A stretch of 64,000 nucleotides of DNA, taken from the NCBI GenBank assembly GCA_949316495.1, contig OX439001.1, positions 32,877,020 to 32,941,019 on the forward strand, in the 5' to 3' direction. The notes beneath the pieces are model-generated. The model was not told where the DNA came from. It did no database searches and saw only the letters and a program-made list of their open reading frames with translations. This document shows, one piece after another, positions 28,325 to 46,145 of the stretch (positions are counted from its first letter, which is position 1; each line of letters opens with the position of its first letter). A program made the position numbers and the translations under genes. The DNA comes from Amphiduros pacificus. Taxonomy: Eukaryota; Annelida; Polychaeta; Phyllodocida; Hesionidae.

Positions 28325-29119
28325 AAAATATATATACTATTTAACCTTGCCAGAAGAATTTGTACAATTGTGACTGATACAAATGTGAAATTACAGAGAT
28401 TAGATGAATTAAAAAAGTAAGAGAGCATACCCATTATCAATCATCCAGAAGGGATTTCAGATGGCACTGGCTATAAACCAGAAAACATTGAGAACACCCC
28501 AAACCAAGGAAAAGGAAAATGTTTTAACATTCATAAGTACATTTAATCCTAACAATATTAATATATTCAGAGTCATAAAGGATAACTTACCAATGTTGAA
28601 TGGAAGTGAAAGAATGACCTCAGCTCTTCAAAATACAAAATTAATCCATAGCAATAGACTAGCAGCCAACGACAAATCACACGTGCTAAGTTTACAAAAG
28701 ACAATAAAAGGGATCATAGGACGGCCAAATGTGGAAGTCAAAGATGTAAATGCTGTGAAAATATTCTAGAAGTAACACATTTTATCTTCCACAACACTGG
28801 CCAAAAATTCATGATTAAATCAGATATGACATGTGACAGTCAAAATTTAATATATGTACTACTTTGTATGGAATGCAACAAATATTATGTAGGTGAAACT
28901 GGTGAAAAACTCTATAACAGAACTGGAGTCCATAGACAGGGAGTACACACCAATACAAGCTTATTTGTGGATCAACATATTTCTGAATATGCAATTAGCA
29001 AAATGCCAATGTTTAAGGTTTTACCACTATATAAAATGCCTCTAAATAGCACGGAAACAGACAGACTAGTTAAAGAAGAATATTTCAGACATGAGTTTAA
29101 AGCAGATCTTAATAGATAA
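28325..29119 (+). mobile_element. Penelope-like retroelement remnant (RT tail plus GIY-YIG domain)
   Basis: The segment carries sequence like the end of a Penelope-like reverse transcriptase (LARRICTIVTDT and a following Leu/Lys-rich helix), a linker with FNPNNINIFRVIKDNLPML, and a GIY-YIG endonuclease region (LIYVLLCMECNKYYVGETGE, then a downstream conserved His and Glu context). That combination is typical of Penelope-like elements. The copy is 5'-truncated and degraded, with a few breaks. Its 3' flank continues to about 31620 and is interrupted by nested TTAA elements. Confidence 0.75.
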
Positions 29120-29309
29120 TATTGCAATCAATTTCTAATATGTATCTTTATTTTGTTTATTTATCTTATGTGTAGTTAAATTGTAAATATAATTTGTAGT
29201 TTGAATCATAACATCAGCACAATACTTGTCCGGACATGTTGTATATTTGCCTCTCTTGTAATAGCACTTATCCAATCGGATTATAATGTTTCTAAAGATT
29301 TTGTTTACC

Positions 29310-31418
29310 TTAATTGAAGCATTCATGAAACTTGGAAGGTTCCAGGCGATTTTACAGTCGTTTAGGGTATCTGAAAACAATATATGATCTTAAAATTGAC
29401 ATACATACAGGCTATCTGTCTGAAATCCACAAAAGAACATCTGCTCTGAGAATTATGATTTTTTGTGACCACCAAGTACTGCCAGTACTAAACAGGAAGT
29501 GTATTGTGTGACCTTGACCTTTGAACTGTCAGGGGGCTCCGTAAGTCACAGGAGGTGTTGTTTACCAATTGTCAAATTTGGAGCAACACATTTTCGGCCA
29601 TTTTTCCCACTATTTAGAAAATTAATTGGAAGATAACACTCATCAAGATGATAGTGCCTTATGATTTAAGGCCAAACCAGTGATCAAAGGGTTTAATGTC
29701 ACTTTTTCAATATCACGGCTTTTAAGTTAAAGCATTCATGAAACCTGACTTTCAGACACATTTTCTTTACATAACATGAATGTTTATACCCTAAACAGTG
29801 CTTTTATGTAGTAGTACCCAAAATATTCCCTATTAACAACTTTCTTTGGCACTTGAAAGTTGATCAGTTGTCTGCTGAAACCTACACCAGCAATTGAACA
29901 CTTTGTCAACAAGCTTTGTTTAGCTGGTCTGTGATCTTGTGTAAATACCTAATGAGTTACCAGTTGTTCACCTGTCCAGCTTGGGAAACAGGGTGGAGAT
30001 GTTTTGTACAATTTATCAATTTATTGCCAGGAGTATACTTCAGAACAACATAAGATTATTTTAATATTATTTGAATCAATGAAATAACTCATGGTTGTGA
30101 AAAATATTTTATGGTTGTGAAAAATATTTTATGGTTGTGACAAATATCTTATGTTTGTGAAAGATCATTTATGGGAAAAGTATACTATTTATTTGAAAAG
30201 TATCTTATGCATGTGAAAACCTTTCTGTCAAAAAGGGAAGACATGACTCAAAGGCTGCATGGAATCCCCCTTAACTTAAAGGCCGTGATATTGAAAAAGT
30301 GACATTAAACCCTTTGATCACTGGTTTGGCCTTAAATCACAAGGACTTTGAATGGCAAAACTGTGAATGCTGATAATTGGTATCAGTAAAATTTATGATT
30401 TGACTCTCTTTGATGAAATTTGGGGTTTTTCACACCACTGAATGGGAAGACATCAAAGGCTGCATGGATTCCACCTTCCTTCTTCATTTATAACTTCATA
30501 AATATTCATCCGTTTTTAATAATGTTACCACCAAAAGAAAGCCAAGAAAAGGCACTATCATCATGATAAGTGTTATCTTCCAATTCATTTTCTAAATAGT
30601 GGAAAAAAATGTGTTGCTCCAATTTTGACAATTGGTAAACAACACCTCCTCTGACTTACGGAGCCCCCTGACAGTTCAAAGGTCAAGGTCACACAACACA
30701 CTTCCTGTTTAGTACTGGCAGTACTTGGTGGTCACAAAAAATCATAATTCTCAGGGCAGATGTTCTTTAGTGGATTTCAGACAGATAGCCTGTATGTATG
30801 TCAATTTTAAGATCATATATTGTTTTCAGATACCTTAAACCACTGTAAAATCGCCTGGAACCTTCCAGGGTTCATGAATGCTTTAAGGGGGATTGGATTC
30901 CATGCAGCCTTTGAGTCATGACTTCCCTTTTTGCCAGAAAGGTTTTCACATGCATAAGATACTTTTCAAATTAATAGTATACTTTTCCATAAATTATATA
31001 TCTTTCACAACCATAAGATATTTGTCACAACCATAAAATATTTGTCACAACCATGAGTTATTTCATTGATTCAAATAATATTAAAATAATCTTATGTTGT
31101 TCTGAAGTATACTCCTGACAATAAATTGATAAATTGTACAAAACATCTCCACCCTGTTTCCCAAGCTGGACAGGTGAACAACTGGTAACTCATAAGGTGT
31201 TTACACGAGATCACAGACCAGCTAAATAAAGCTTGTTGACAAAGTGTTCAATTGCTGGTGTAGGTTCAAGCAGACAACTGATCAACTTTCAAGTGCCACA
31301 GAAAGTTGTTAACAAGGAATATTTCGGGTACTACTACATAAAAGCACTGTTTAGGGTATAAACATTCATGTTATGTAAAGAAAATGTGTCTGAAAGTCAG
31401 GTTTCATGAATGCTTTAA
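29310..31418 (+). mobile_element. TTAA element, family A, outer copy split by an inner copy
   Basis: The left part (29310-29730) and the right part (30883-31418) together match the element at 23164-24384 from end to end. The left edge has TTAA then GAAGCATTCATGAAAC; the right edge is TTTCATGAATGCTTTAA. Between the two parts sits a second copy of the same family in reverse orientation. The whole unit lies in the 3' flank of the Penelope-like remnant. Confidence 0.85.
29727..30886 (-). mobile_element. TTAA element, family A, inner inverted copy
   Basis: Element 29731-30882 (1152 bp) flanked by TTAA at 29727-29730 and 30883-30886. Termini are AGCATTCATGAAACC and its complement. It lies at a TTAA that is present once in the 23-kb copy, so insertion duplicated four bases. 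No transposase is encoded. Confidence 0.9.
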
Positions 31419-31640
31419 TAGTACTAAAATGGAGTTTCAATACTAATCCCGATCAGATTGTGTTTTAGTAACTTTGTTTACCTAACAATTTTGTTTACCT
31501 AACAATTTCACCAAGTTAGATCAATTTGTAAGCTTCTGATGAGGGACAAGACATGTGGAATATGTACAATTTTTAATAAGGAATTAAAGAGCCCCGAAAG
31601 GCCTAAAGCTTTACATCTCCAGTCATATTTTATTTATTCA
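31419..31640 (+). mobile_element. 3' flank of the Penelope-like remnant with hammerhead-like core
   Basis: After the right TTAA the sequence continues with GTTTACCTAACAATTTTG repeats. It then shows GTAAGCTT, CTGATGAGGG (31536-31545), GCCCCGAAAGG (31591-31601) and AAGCTTTAC (31606-31614). The CTGATGA...GAAA pairing with outer GTAAGCTT/AAGCTTTAC arms has the layout of hammerhead ribozymes known in Penelope-like elements, but with an unusually long stem II loop. Confidence 0.45.
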
Positions 31641-31674
31641 TATATATATATTTTGTGTGAGTATATGTTACTGC

Positions 31675-32238
31675 AACATTTGTGGGGCATATATTTCAGC
31701 TATATCTCAGTTGTGAGGCATAATCAATGCACCTTTTCTGGGGCATAATCAGTGCACCTTCATTGCAACTTTTGTGGGGAATATATCCATGAACCTTTTG
31801 TGGGGCATACATATCTATGCAACATTCATGGGACATATTTCATTGCAACTTTTGTGGGGCATATATCCATGCAACTTTTATGGGGCATATTTAATCAATG
31901 CAACTTTTGTGGGCATATTTCATTGCAACGTTTGTGGGGCATATATCCATGCAACTTTTATGGGGCATACATATCTATGCAACGTTTGTGGGGCATATAT
32001 CCATGCAACTTTTATGGGGCATACATATCTATGCAACGTTTGTGGGGCATATATCCATGACACTTTTGTGGGCATATATCCATGAAACTTTTGTGGGGCA
32101 TATATCTATCCAATGTGGGCATATTTCAATGCAACTTTTGTGGGGCATACATATCTGCAACATTTGTGGGACATATCTATACAACCTTTGTGGGGCATAT
32201 ATCCATGCAACTTTTGTAGGGCATATATCCAGGCATAT
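31675..32238 (+). repeat. TTTGTGGGGCATATATCCAT minisatellite
   Basis: About 20 units of 26-33 bp built from GCAACTTTTGTGGGGCATA plus TATCCAT or CATATCTAT. Several frames stay open through the array, including on the minus strand; these are by-products of the repeat and not genes. Confidence 0.93.
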
Positions 32239-33300
32239 GAAATAGTTCACACAAAAAACACTAGGTGGATGCAGTGTATATACCCCACAGCCACATGCCC
32301 CATAGTGATGTTTAAAATTTTGCTCCAAAGTGATGTCTGATACACGTGCCCCACACCCACCTCAGTGTATGTATATATACAACCATATTCAATCCCATGT
32401 AAGGTATTAAATTCACATGACAAGAGAATTGTGAAAATGTTTAAATTGTGCCATTATATGTTACAATATATGGACATTGCATTTCACTGTTTTACACATT
32501 TTTATAAATTGAGTGCAGAATTACAGTGGATCAAAGTAATTTGCTGGACACGCCCCTTTTTATGTGGGTCAAATCAGGGCTGCTGAGATTTTGATGGAGG
32601 TGACACATGTTTGCCCTTCATGTTCAAAACAAACCACTCCAAGCCAGTGAAAGTCTGGAGGGATGACAATTTATAAATAATAACAAGAGTGTTGATAACA
32701 TCTTTGAACCACTGGTGGCCTAATAAGCACATGTGGATTGTGGGATCACATGACGTGTACTCCCCTTAAGAGGAATCAAGCACTTTCCCAACCAACATTC
32801 GGCCATCTTGATTTCTGTTATGAGTGAACTCAGTGAGTACATATCAACATATTAACTCCCTATGAAACTGACATCCTACCGGACTACTTTCCATATGACT
32901 TCTCCAGAAAAATGTGCACCACTCCAGTAACTGATTTTCTTTGGCTAATTACAATTCTCTGTTTTATGAGTTCGAGTTAAATACATAAAATGTGTATGGC
33001 CATGATATGACACACCTCATATTCAATATAAATAACTACATGCTAACCTTATATACCTACCTACAGAGAATCAACTAGAAAATGGTTAGATTTAAATAAG
33101 AGATGAGTTATAGATATCTGTTTCTTTTGATCTATTTGCATTACTATTGATATCATCTTAGACAAACATATTTTTGGAAAATTTTACTCTACAAATTTAA
33201 CTTAAATAACTGAATATCCCTTTATAAAATAACTTGACAAAGTGATAAAGATGTTGACTATTTGTGTGATGTATCAGTGAGAAGGTCATATCATACTATT
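32239..33300. other. Intergenic, no gene seen
   Basis: No splice-linked exons or RNA genes recognised. The short open frame at 32365-32586 has no domain. Confidence 0.4.
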
Positions 33301-34085
33301 CAACATGGCTCAGTGGGTAAGACATCTGTCTCCAATGCTAAAGGTCTGGGGTTCGATTCCCACCAGGAACAAGTATTTTTTTTTTTTATTCATGCTGAAA
33401 CTGAAATCTTCATTTTGAAGTTTTATTTACGCAACATGCACATCAAAACATATAGAATTGAAATAATTTTTGTTATGATAGAAATTATAAAAATAACATT
33501 TTTATACAATAAACAAAGGTGAAATCTTCATGTTGGGATCTTTTTAGAGCAAAATGAAAGTCAGAACACTTAAAATGTATTTTTTTTCCTGGAACAATTG
33601 GAAATGGAACAATTTCAATTTTCATACAATGCTGTGACTCCAAGTTTTCTACAGTACTGACACAGGGTGATACATGGCTCAGTGGTTAAGATGTCTGTCT
33701 TCTGTGCTAAAGGTGCAGGGTTCAAATCCTGGTTGGGAAAAGTATTATTTTCATGCTGAAGGTGAAATCTTAATATTGGGGTTCTGTTTGAGTGATATGT
33801 TCATCAGAAAACATAAATTGATTTGTCTATTGCAAATGCAGATGAATATAAAATAATAAAAATGACTTCATACCAAAGAAAAAAAAAGATGAAATCTTTA
33901 TATTGGAGTTCTTATTGAGTAAATTGCATATCAGAAGAATATAAGTTTTATTATTTTATTTTGCAGACAATATGAATAATGTTTTTTGCCAACATAGAAA
34001 TATAATAAAGTAGCTGTATGCAGAACAAAAATATGAAATCTTCATATTCCAATTTTATTTTAGTTCAGACATAAAAGAATTATAA
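33301..34085 (+). mobile_element. tRNA-derived SINE-like units, two heads and several bodies
   Basis: Heads at 33301-33370 and 33670-33739 have A-box-like TGGCTCAGTGGGTAAG and B-box-like GGTTCGATTCCC or GGTTCAAATCCTG sequences. Each is followed by a T-rich start and the body motif CATGCTGAA...GAAATCTTCAT. The body motif recurs without a head near 33520, 33885 and 34030. This looks like a tandem or multiply inserted tRNA-derived SINE; the arms are too imperfect for a working tRNA gene. Confidence 0.6.
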
Positions 34086-36105
34086 CATGGATTCAATTTC
34101 AAGATTTTATCATAGACTTTAAACTTCGAGTAAGTTGATCATGAGGCCAACCTTGAGCATCTATGAATATGTCCAGTGCAATGCAATAGTTCCAAGTGTT
34201 TCAGCACTATCATGTGTCTCACAGGTCTGATGATATGCTTTGACCTTTTATCATGGCAAGATTGCTCACTTAACATTTAGTTTGGATCCAAATTTAAAAA
34301 TAAACATGGATTGTGCCTATCCAAGGTGTTGTTACAATTCATCAACCCTTTAAACATACCTGCAAACAATGCTCATTCTTAAATACATTCAATCAGATTG
34401 GTATATTATATATTCCAAAACAATATTCAAGATCTTCAAAATGTGGAGTTGTCAATATTTGACCATATCAGTCACTGACAGGATGGAAATCAACAGGTCA
34501 CATGTCACCTGTATGTGCATTTCTATTGTCCAGTGAGATCAGCCAACAATGCATGTACTCATATGTGCAAAGATCACCTCTTGGAAATGGTGTCAATGTC
34601 TCCAAAATAGTTCTCTAGTTTCACAATTGTTTAAACACTATTAACAATAAAGAATTAGAATGTCCATATTTGAAATAATATTGCAATAAATATTGCAATC
34701 ATTATTTAAATTGTCAAATAAAACCACAATTTGATTAAAGAAACATGTGTAGTAATAATGCTCAGATGTGTGTTCAGTGATTTGCCCACTATTTTTGACA
34801 TTTGAAAGTGACTACACACCCCACTAATCTGAGTACTAATCTCAGCAAGCAAGTGTTCCCAGCAGGACGCCAGCTCATATTTTTAATCTCTACCTACGGT
34901 ACCCTTACCTGAGACTTTCCTCTTTTTGTCAGGTATGTTGGCTTAAGGGAAAAACACGTAATGATGTTTGACATCATAGTCACTTGGATTCTGCCTGTAG
35001 TGGTGGGGAGGAGAGGAATACAGCCAGCCTCCCAGTTGAGTTTGACAAACTTACATCTGCCTCTTGAGATTATTCAGATCCTACAAGGGACTAAATTATT
35101 CTTTATCATAACATTTTGGTTGCGCAAGAAATGTTGTAATCCCAAATTTTAGTATCGCTTTTACAGATTTTATATTTTTTTTTAAATTCCTGTCTGTTTG
35201 TATATAAATACTTATATATAATTTTGTTGGCCACCCACTGACACACAATGACAGACATTGAAAAAATATCAAACTAAACATTGCAAATGGCCATTGAAAT
35301 ACAACTGCAATGCATAAATAATATATAACCAGACCTCAAAATTCAGAAGTCAAAATAATTTCCTGGATGAAACAGATGTGTAAAATGCTTTCAAAACATT
35401 ATTTTTCAATTAGGCCATATGAAGTTTAGCTCAACATTACTGAATATGAATAATATTCAACCAATTGATATTGCTATTGGTCATTGGTTAATAAATAAAT
35501 AAATTTTCAGTGTAAAAAAAATGGAAATATCAACTAAGAATAATTCATAGATATTTTAAAAGTGTCATCTCAATGTTCCATTTAAAGTTTGAAAACCCTT
35601 AAACTTCATGCCAAAAGTGTTCAGGGCTAGCTAATGAGTGTCTTGAAGGTGATAAGAGAAGAGCAGGCAATATTTCAGACACTATACTCAGTTAAGTCAT
35701 GTTTGTTTATTTTCTTCAATTAAAGTAGGGATTTTGGGATGGCAAGCTGATGTAAATGCAGGTCTCTGTTTTACAGCCTTAAGTTTTGCCATTAATCATA
35801 TTTTTAAAGGATTTTATTTGTGTAGAAGAAAGGATATCAGCTGTAATACATGGACAGACATAGGAGGAATATGTGTGCAGGAGATGCATGCGGGGCGCAA
35901 TGACGTAGCAGCCTGCTGACCCAGTTCTAGGTCAAGGGAGTAGGTTAATTACCCTGGAGGTTCAAAGATCTTGGATTATAGCTAAACTAAACATCAGCTA
36001 GAATGCAGAAAAATTAGTCAGATGTTTCTCAGAGGTATGAAATATAAAGATTTACCACTTAAAAAAATTCTTGTCATGTGACTTTTAAGGACTTATCAAA
36101 ATATC
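34086..36105. other. Intergenic, no gene seen
   Basis: AT-rich DNA without a supportable gene. Short open frames around 34961 and 35734 lack domains and splice context. Confidence 0.4.
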
Positions 36106-36109
36106 AAAA

Positions 36110-36996
36110 TAATCCGTCAAACAGTTCTCCTGTTATCATCCAGAAATCATGATACAAAATATCTCCTGTGGCCTTGAGAAATCAGTCAAGATCAGTCATC
36201 TGCAATCCCATATAGGGGAGTTGAGGGACAAATACTTTTGTCTGATATCAAAGCCAAATACCAAACAGTTCTCAATGTATCAGTTGCAAACAAGCACGTA
36301 CTGCAGAGACACAAAATTGCCCCTATGACCTTGAAATCTGCATCAAGGTCAACCATATGCAATCCCCTGCAAGGTATGAAGGACGTACATAATCCTCTGC
36401 TATATCAAAATAATCTATCAAATAATTCTCTTTCTATCATACGGAAACCATGATTGTACAAAAATATCTCCTGTGACCTTGACAAATTTGTCAATGTCAT
36501 TCATCAGCAATCCCATACAAGAGAGGTGATGGACACATACTCATGTCCAATATTAAATCCAAATATCAAACAGTGTATCATCTGGAAACTAGAAACCATG
36601 ATGATACAAAATATCTCCTGTGACCTTGAGAAATTGGCAAAGGTCAGCCATCAGAAATCCATAAAATACACATACTCATGTCTGATATCAAAGCCAAATA
36701 CCAAATAGTTATCAATGTGTCATCCAGACATGAGCAAGTACTGCAGAGAAACAAAATTGCTACTGTGACCTTGAGAAATGGGTCAAGGTCAACCATATGC
36801 AATCCCATGTAAGGTATATAGGGCTTACATAACCCTGTGCAATATCAAAGTAATCCATTAAACAGTTCTCCTTTTATCAATCGGAAACCATGATTATACA
36901 AAATATCTCCTGTGACCTTGACAAATAGGTCAAAGTCATTCATCAGCAATCCCATACAAGAGGGTTGAGGGACACATACTAAAATCCAATATGAGC
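36110..36996 (+). repeat. About 150-bp tandem repeat with TGTGACCTTGA cores
   Basis: Cores at about 36164, 36317, 36468, 36615, 36757 and 36909, spaced 142-153 bp apart and alternating between CTCCTGTGACCTTG and ATTGCTACTGTGACC forms. Each is followed by AAxxxGTCAAxGTCA and GCAATCCCAT. Six diverged units, one of the CAAGGTCA-rich classes common in bivalves. A SINE is inserted at the right edge. Confidence 0.8.
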
Positions 36997-37329
36997 CTGA
37001 TACAAGGTGGCCACGAGCTGTGGCACAGTTGGTTAGAGGGCCAGCTTATTAGCACCAGTTCCTCTGTGGTGATCCAAAGGTTGTGGGTTCGATCCCCTGC
37101 AGTGCCGAGATTGAATTTAATTTCCCATGAGATGAGGCCCGTGCCTAAAGGGTTAACCCGTTGTCCTTGTAAATCTGTGACCGAGCGGGTTGTCATGTCA
37201 AGACCTGTGACATGACAATTCAGTGAGGCAGCGCTATATCTGCTACAAGTAGGTCTCATCAAGAAATGACTGAAATAAGGTTGAAGGTGATGTAAAACCC
37301 CAAACAAACAAACAAAACTGATACAAGGT
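36997..37329 (+). mobile_element. tRNA-derived mollusc-type SINE with 12-bp target duplications
   Basis: CTGATACAAGGT occurs at 36997-37008 and again at 37318-37329, flanking a 309-bp element. The head has A-box-like TGGCACAGTTGGTTAGAGG and B-box GGTTCGATCCCC (near 37086). A central domain follows, with GCAGCGCTATATCTGC and a TGATGTAAAACCCC ending, then an (AAAC)n tail. The central domain resembles those of conserved mollusc/metazoan SINE superfamilies. Duplications without a mismatch suggest a fairly recent insertion. Confidence 0.85.
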
Positions 37330-37928
37330 CTCCCTTCCCCTTAGGGGTGGGTTGACAAAAAATATGGACTGAGAAGTAATGTGATGTAGCAATATAAAAC
37401 TTCTTTGCTATTAAATAGTATTATCTATTTGAAGGTTTCTATAAATTTCATTTGCAAGGTGATATTCTAGATCAAGGGGAGTGTGGGTATACAAATTATC
37501 CAGCCTTACTTTCTGAACCATCAGGGATGCTGGGGAGGGGCATTTCAATAGGTGTATATATTTATCCCCCTGTATTAAAGAGTTGTTGGACAGGCTGCAG
37601 AGGATGAGCAAAAAATTGTATGATGTAAATTTTATTTCATAAGATGAACACAAAAATGGTTCAAGGAAGTTTATAATATAACTTGTAAACTATGGACCAA
37701 TTTAATGATAAATAAATGTATAAAATCATGAATAACACACTTAAAGATCCTGGTCAAAAATTGAGCCATTAAAAATATATCAGCAAAGCCTCTATGTCAA
37801 CTAATTTGGATTGTGCAGTATCAAATCTATTCCATTTATATCAACAATCCTATCAATATCAAGCCCTGCCCAAACAAAAAATGCATAGCAAAGTGTGTAA
37901 TCATGAATGAGAGGAACGGCAACACATT

Positions 37929-44785
<6,857 letters not shown>

Positions 44786-44797
<12 letters not shown>

Positions 44798-45112
44798 CTG
44801 TCAAACATATCCACATGTAAAGCATCGTCTGTCAAATATATCCACATATACAACATCATCTGTCAAACATATCCACATGTACAGCATCATCTGTCAAACA
44901 TATTCACATGTATATAGAAATCTGGCAAATATATCCACATATACAACATCATCTGTCAAACATATCCACATGTACAGCATCATCTGTCAAACATATCCAC
45001 ATATACATCATCTGTCAAACATATTCACATTTATATAGAAATCTGTCAAATATATCCAAATGTATATCGACATCTGTCAAACATATCCACATATACAGCA
45101 TCATCTGTCAAA
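44786..45112 (-). repeat. 31-bp minisatellite abutting the TADA2A ZZ exon
   Basis: About eleven units that on the minus strand read TGGATATGTTTGACAG followed by ATGATGCTGTA. The last unit merges with the first bases of the ZZ exon (ATGATGCTGTATGAGG), so each unit copies the exon start, its ATG codons and a possible TTTGACAG acceptor. Variants include ATTTCTATATA and ACGATGCTT forms. Confidence 0.9.
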
Positions 45113-45229
45113 TATGTATAGCAGAAAATAAGCTTTTTGGCTCAGAAGTTTTATGTTTTTCATGATGTTTTATGTTTGTTATAGTATTTTTCAGTATGCT
45201 TTATTTAAGACTAATTTTGTTAATCTCAT

Positions 45230-45770
45230 CAAATAAATGTTATCATCTCAATTGCATTCTTATGATCAATCAGTGTTAATTAGTGGTTCAACCTTGTTTG
45301 AAGTGGTGATTGATCATAAGAATCTCTCGCTGTTGTAGCAATCTCAGCTTGTTACATATAAAAAACATGAACGTGATCAGATAGGAAGTGTGGCGAGATT
45401 TGAAAAAAAAAGTTGCTATATGTTGTATTAGCCGAGTTCAAATTCGCCACTGATAAGAGGGTGCGATCTCGCTGTTGCGTTTTTACGTTGCCCTCTGGTG
45501 GGCGCTAGACCAGTCTCCACTTCAGTTTTATTTTGCAAGTTTATGCAATGGTTTGCACAATATGTACATTAGGAATAAAGTGGTTTTCACTCATTTTTTC
45601 AGAATTATGATAGATATGAAATATTACCCACAATATGCTTATATTTCTGCAATAGAGCTTTGTTTTCAAACATCGGCAATTTGACCTAATTATTGACCTA
45701 ATTATTGATGGGAGGTCCCACAAGGTTTTTGCACAAAGGGGCCTTCACAGATGAATCTCAATATTCAGAC
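45230..45770. other. Gene-less stretch with a 17-bp inverted repeat
   Basis: Perfect arms at 45256-45272 and 45307-45323. Downstream, ACATGAACGTGATCAGATAGG recurs as ATGAACGTGATCAGAGAGG at 48030 and 48113, so this is part of a dispersed repeat whose copies also flank the minisatellite loci at 46 and 48 kb. No gene. Confidence 0.45.
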
Positions 45771-46145
45771 AGTTACATGAGTGTGAGACAGCTGCATGAG
45801 AGATAGTTGCACCAGTGAGAGACAGCTGCATACAGCTGTAGTTGAGGTAGCTGTACAGGTGAGAGATAGTTACAAACAGTATGTGACAGTTACAACAATG
45901 AGAGATAAATAGCTGCATCAGTGAGAGATAGTGAGAGATAGTTACAACAGTGAGAGACAGCTGAATAAGTGAGACAGCTGCACATGTGAGAGAGAACTGC
46001 ATCAGTGAGAGATAGCTGTACAAGTGAGATATAGTTACAGCAGTGAGAGATAGCTGCACAAGTGAGAGACAGCTGCATAAGTGAGAGACAGCTGTACAAG
46101 GGAGAGACAGCTGCATAAGTGAGAGATAGCTACAACAGTGAAACA
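45770..46145 (-). repeat. GTGAGAGATAGCTGCA minisatellite, locus 2
   Basis: About 20 units of 18-19 bp, the reverse complement of the array at 25186-25575. The right flank GCCGAAGGCATTTGTGATAT matches the flank of locus 3 near 48300. The 160-codon open frame on the minus strand is repeat-derived. Confidence 0.9.

Noticed and set aside
31752-32328. Overlapping open frames of about 100 codons on both strands
   Set aside because: All derive from the GGGGCATATATCCAT minisatellite and change with frame; no start context or domain.
33301-33370. Functional tRNA gene
   Set aside because: A and B boxes are present, but the arms do not pair into a cloverleaf and a SINE-type body follows.
37022-37100. 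Functional tRNA gene
   Set aside because: It is the head of a SINE with target duplications and an AAAC tail.
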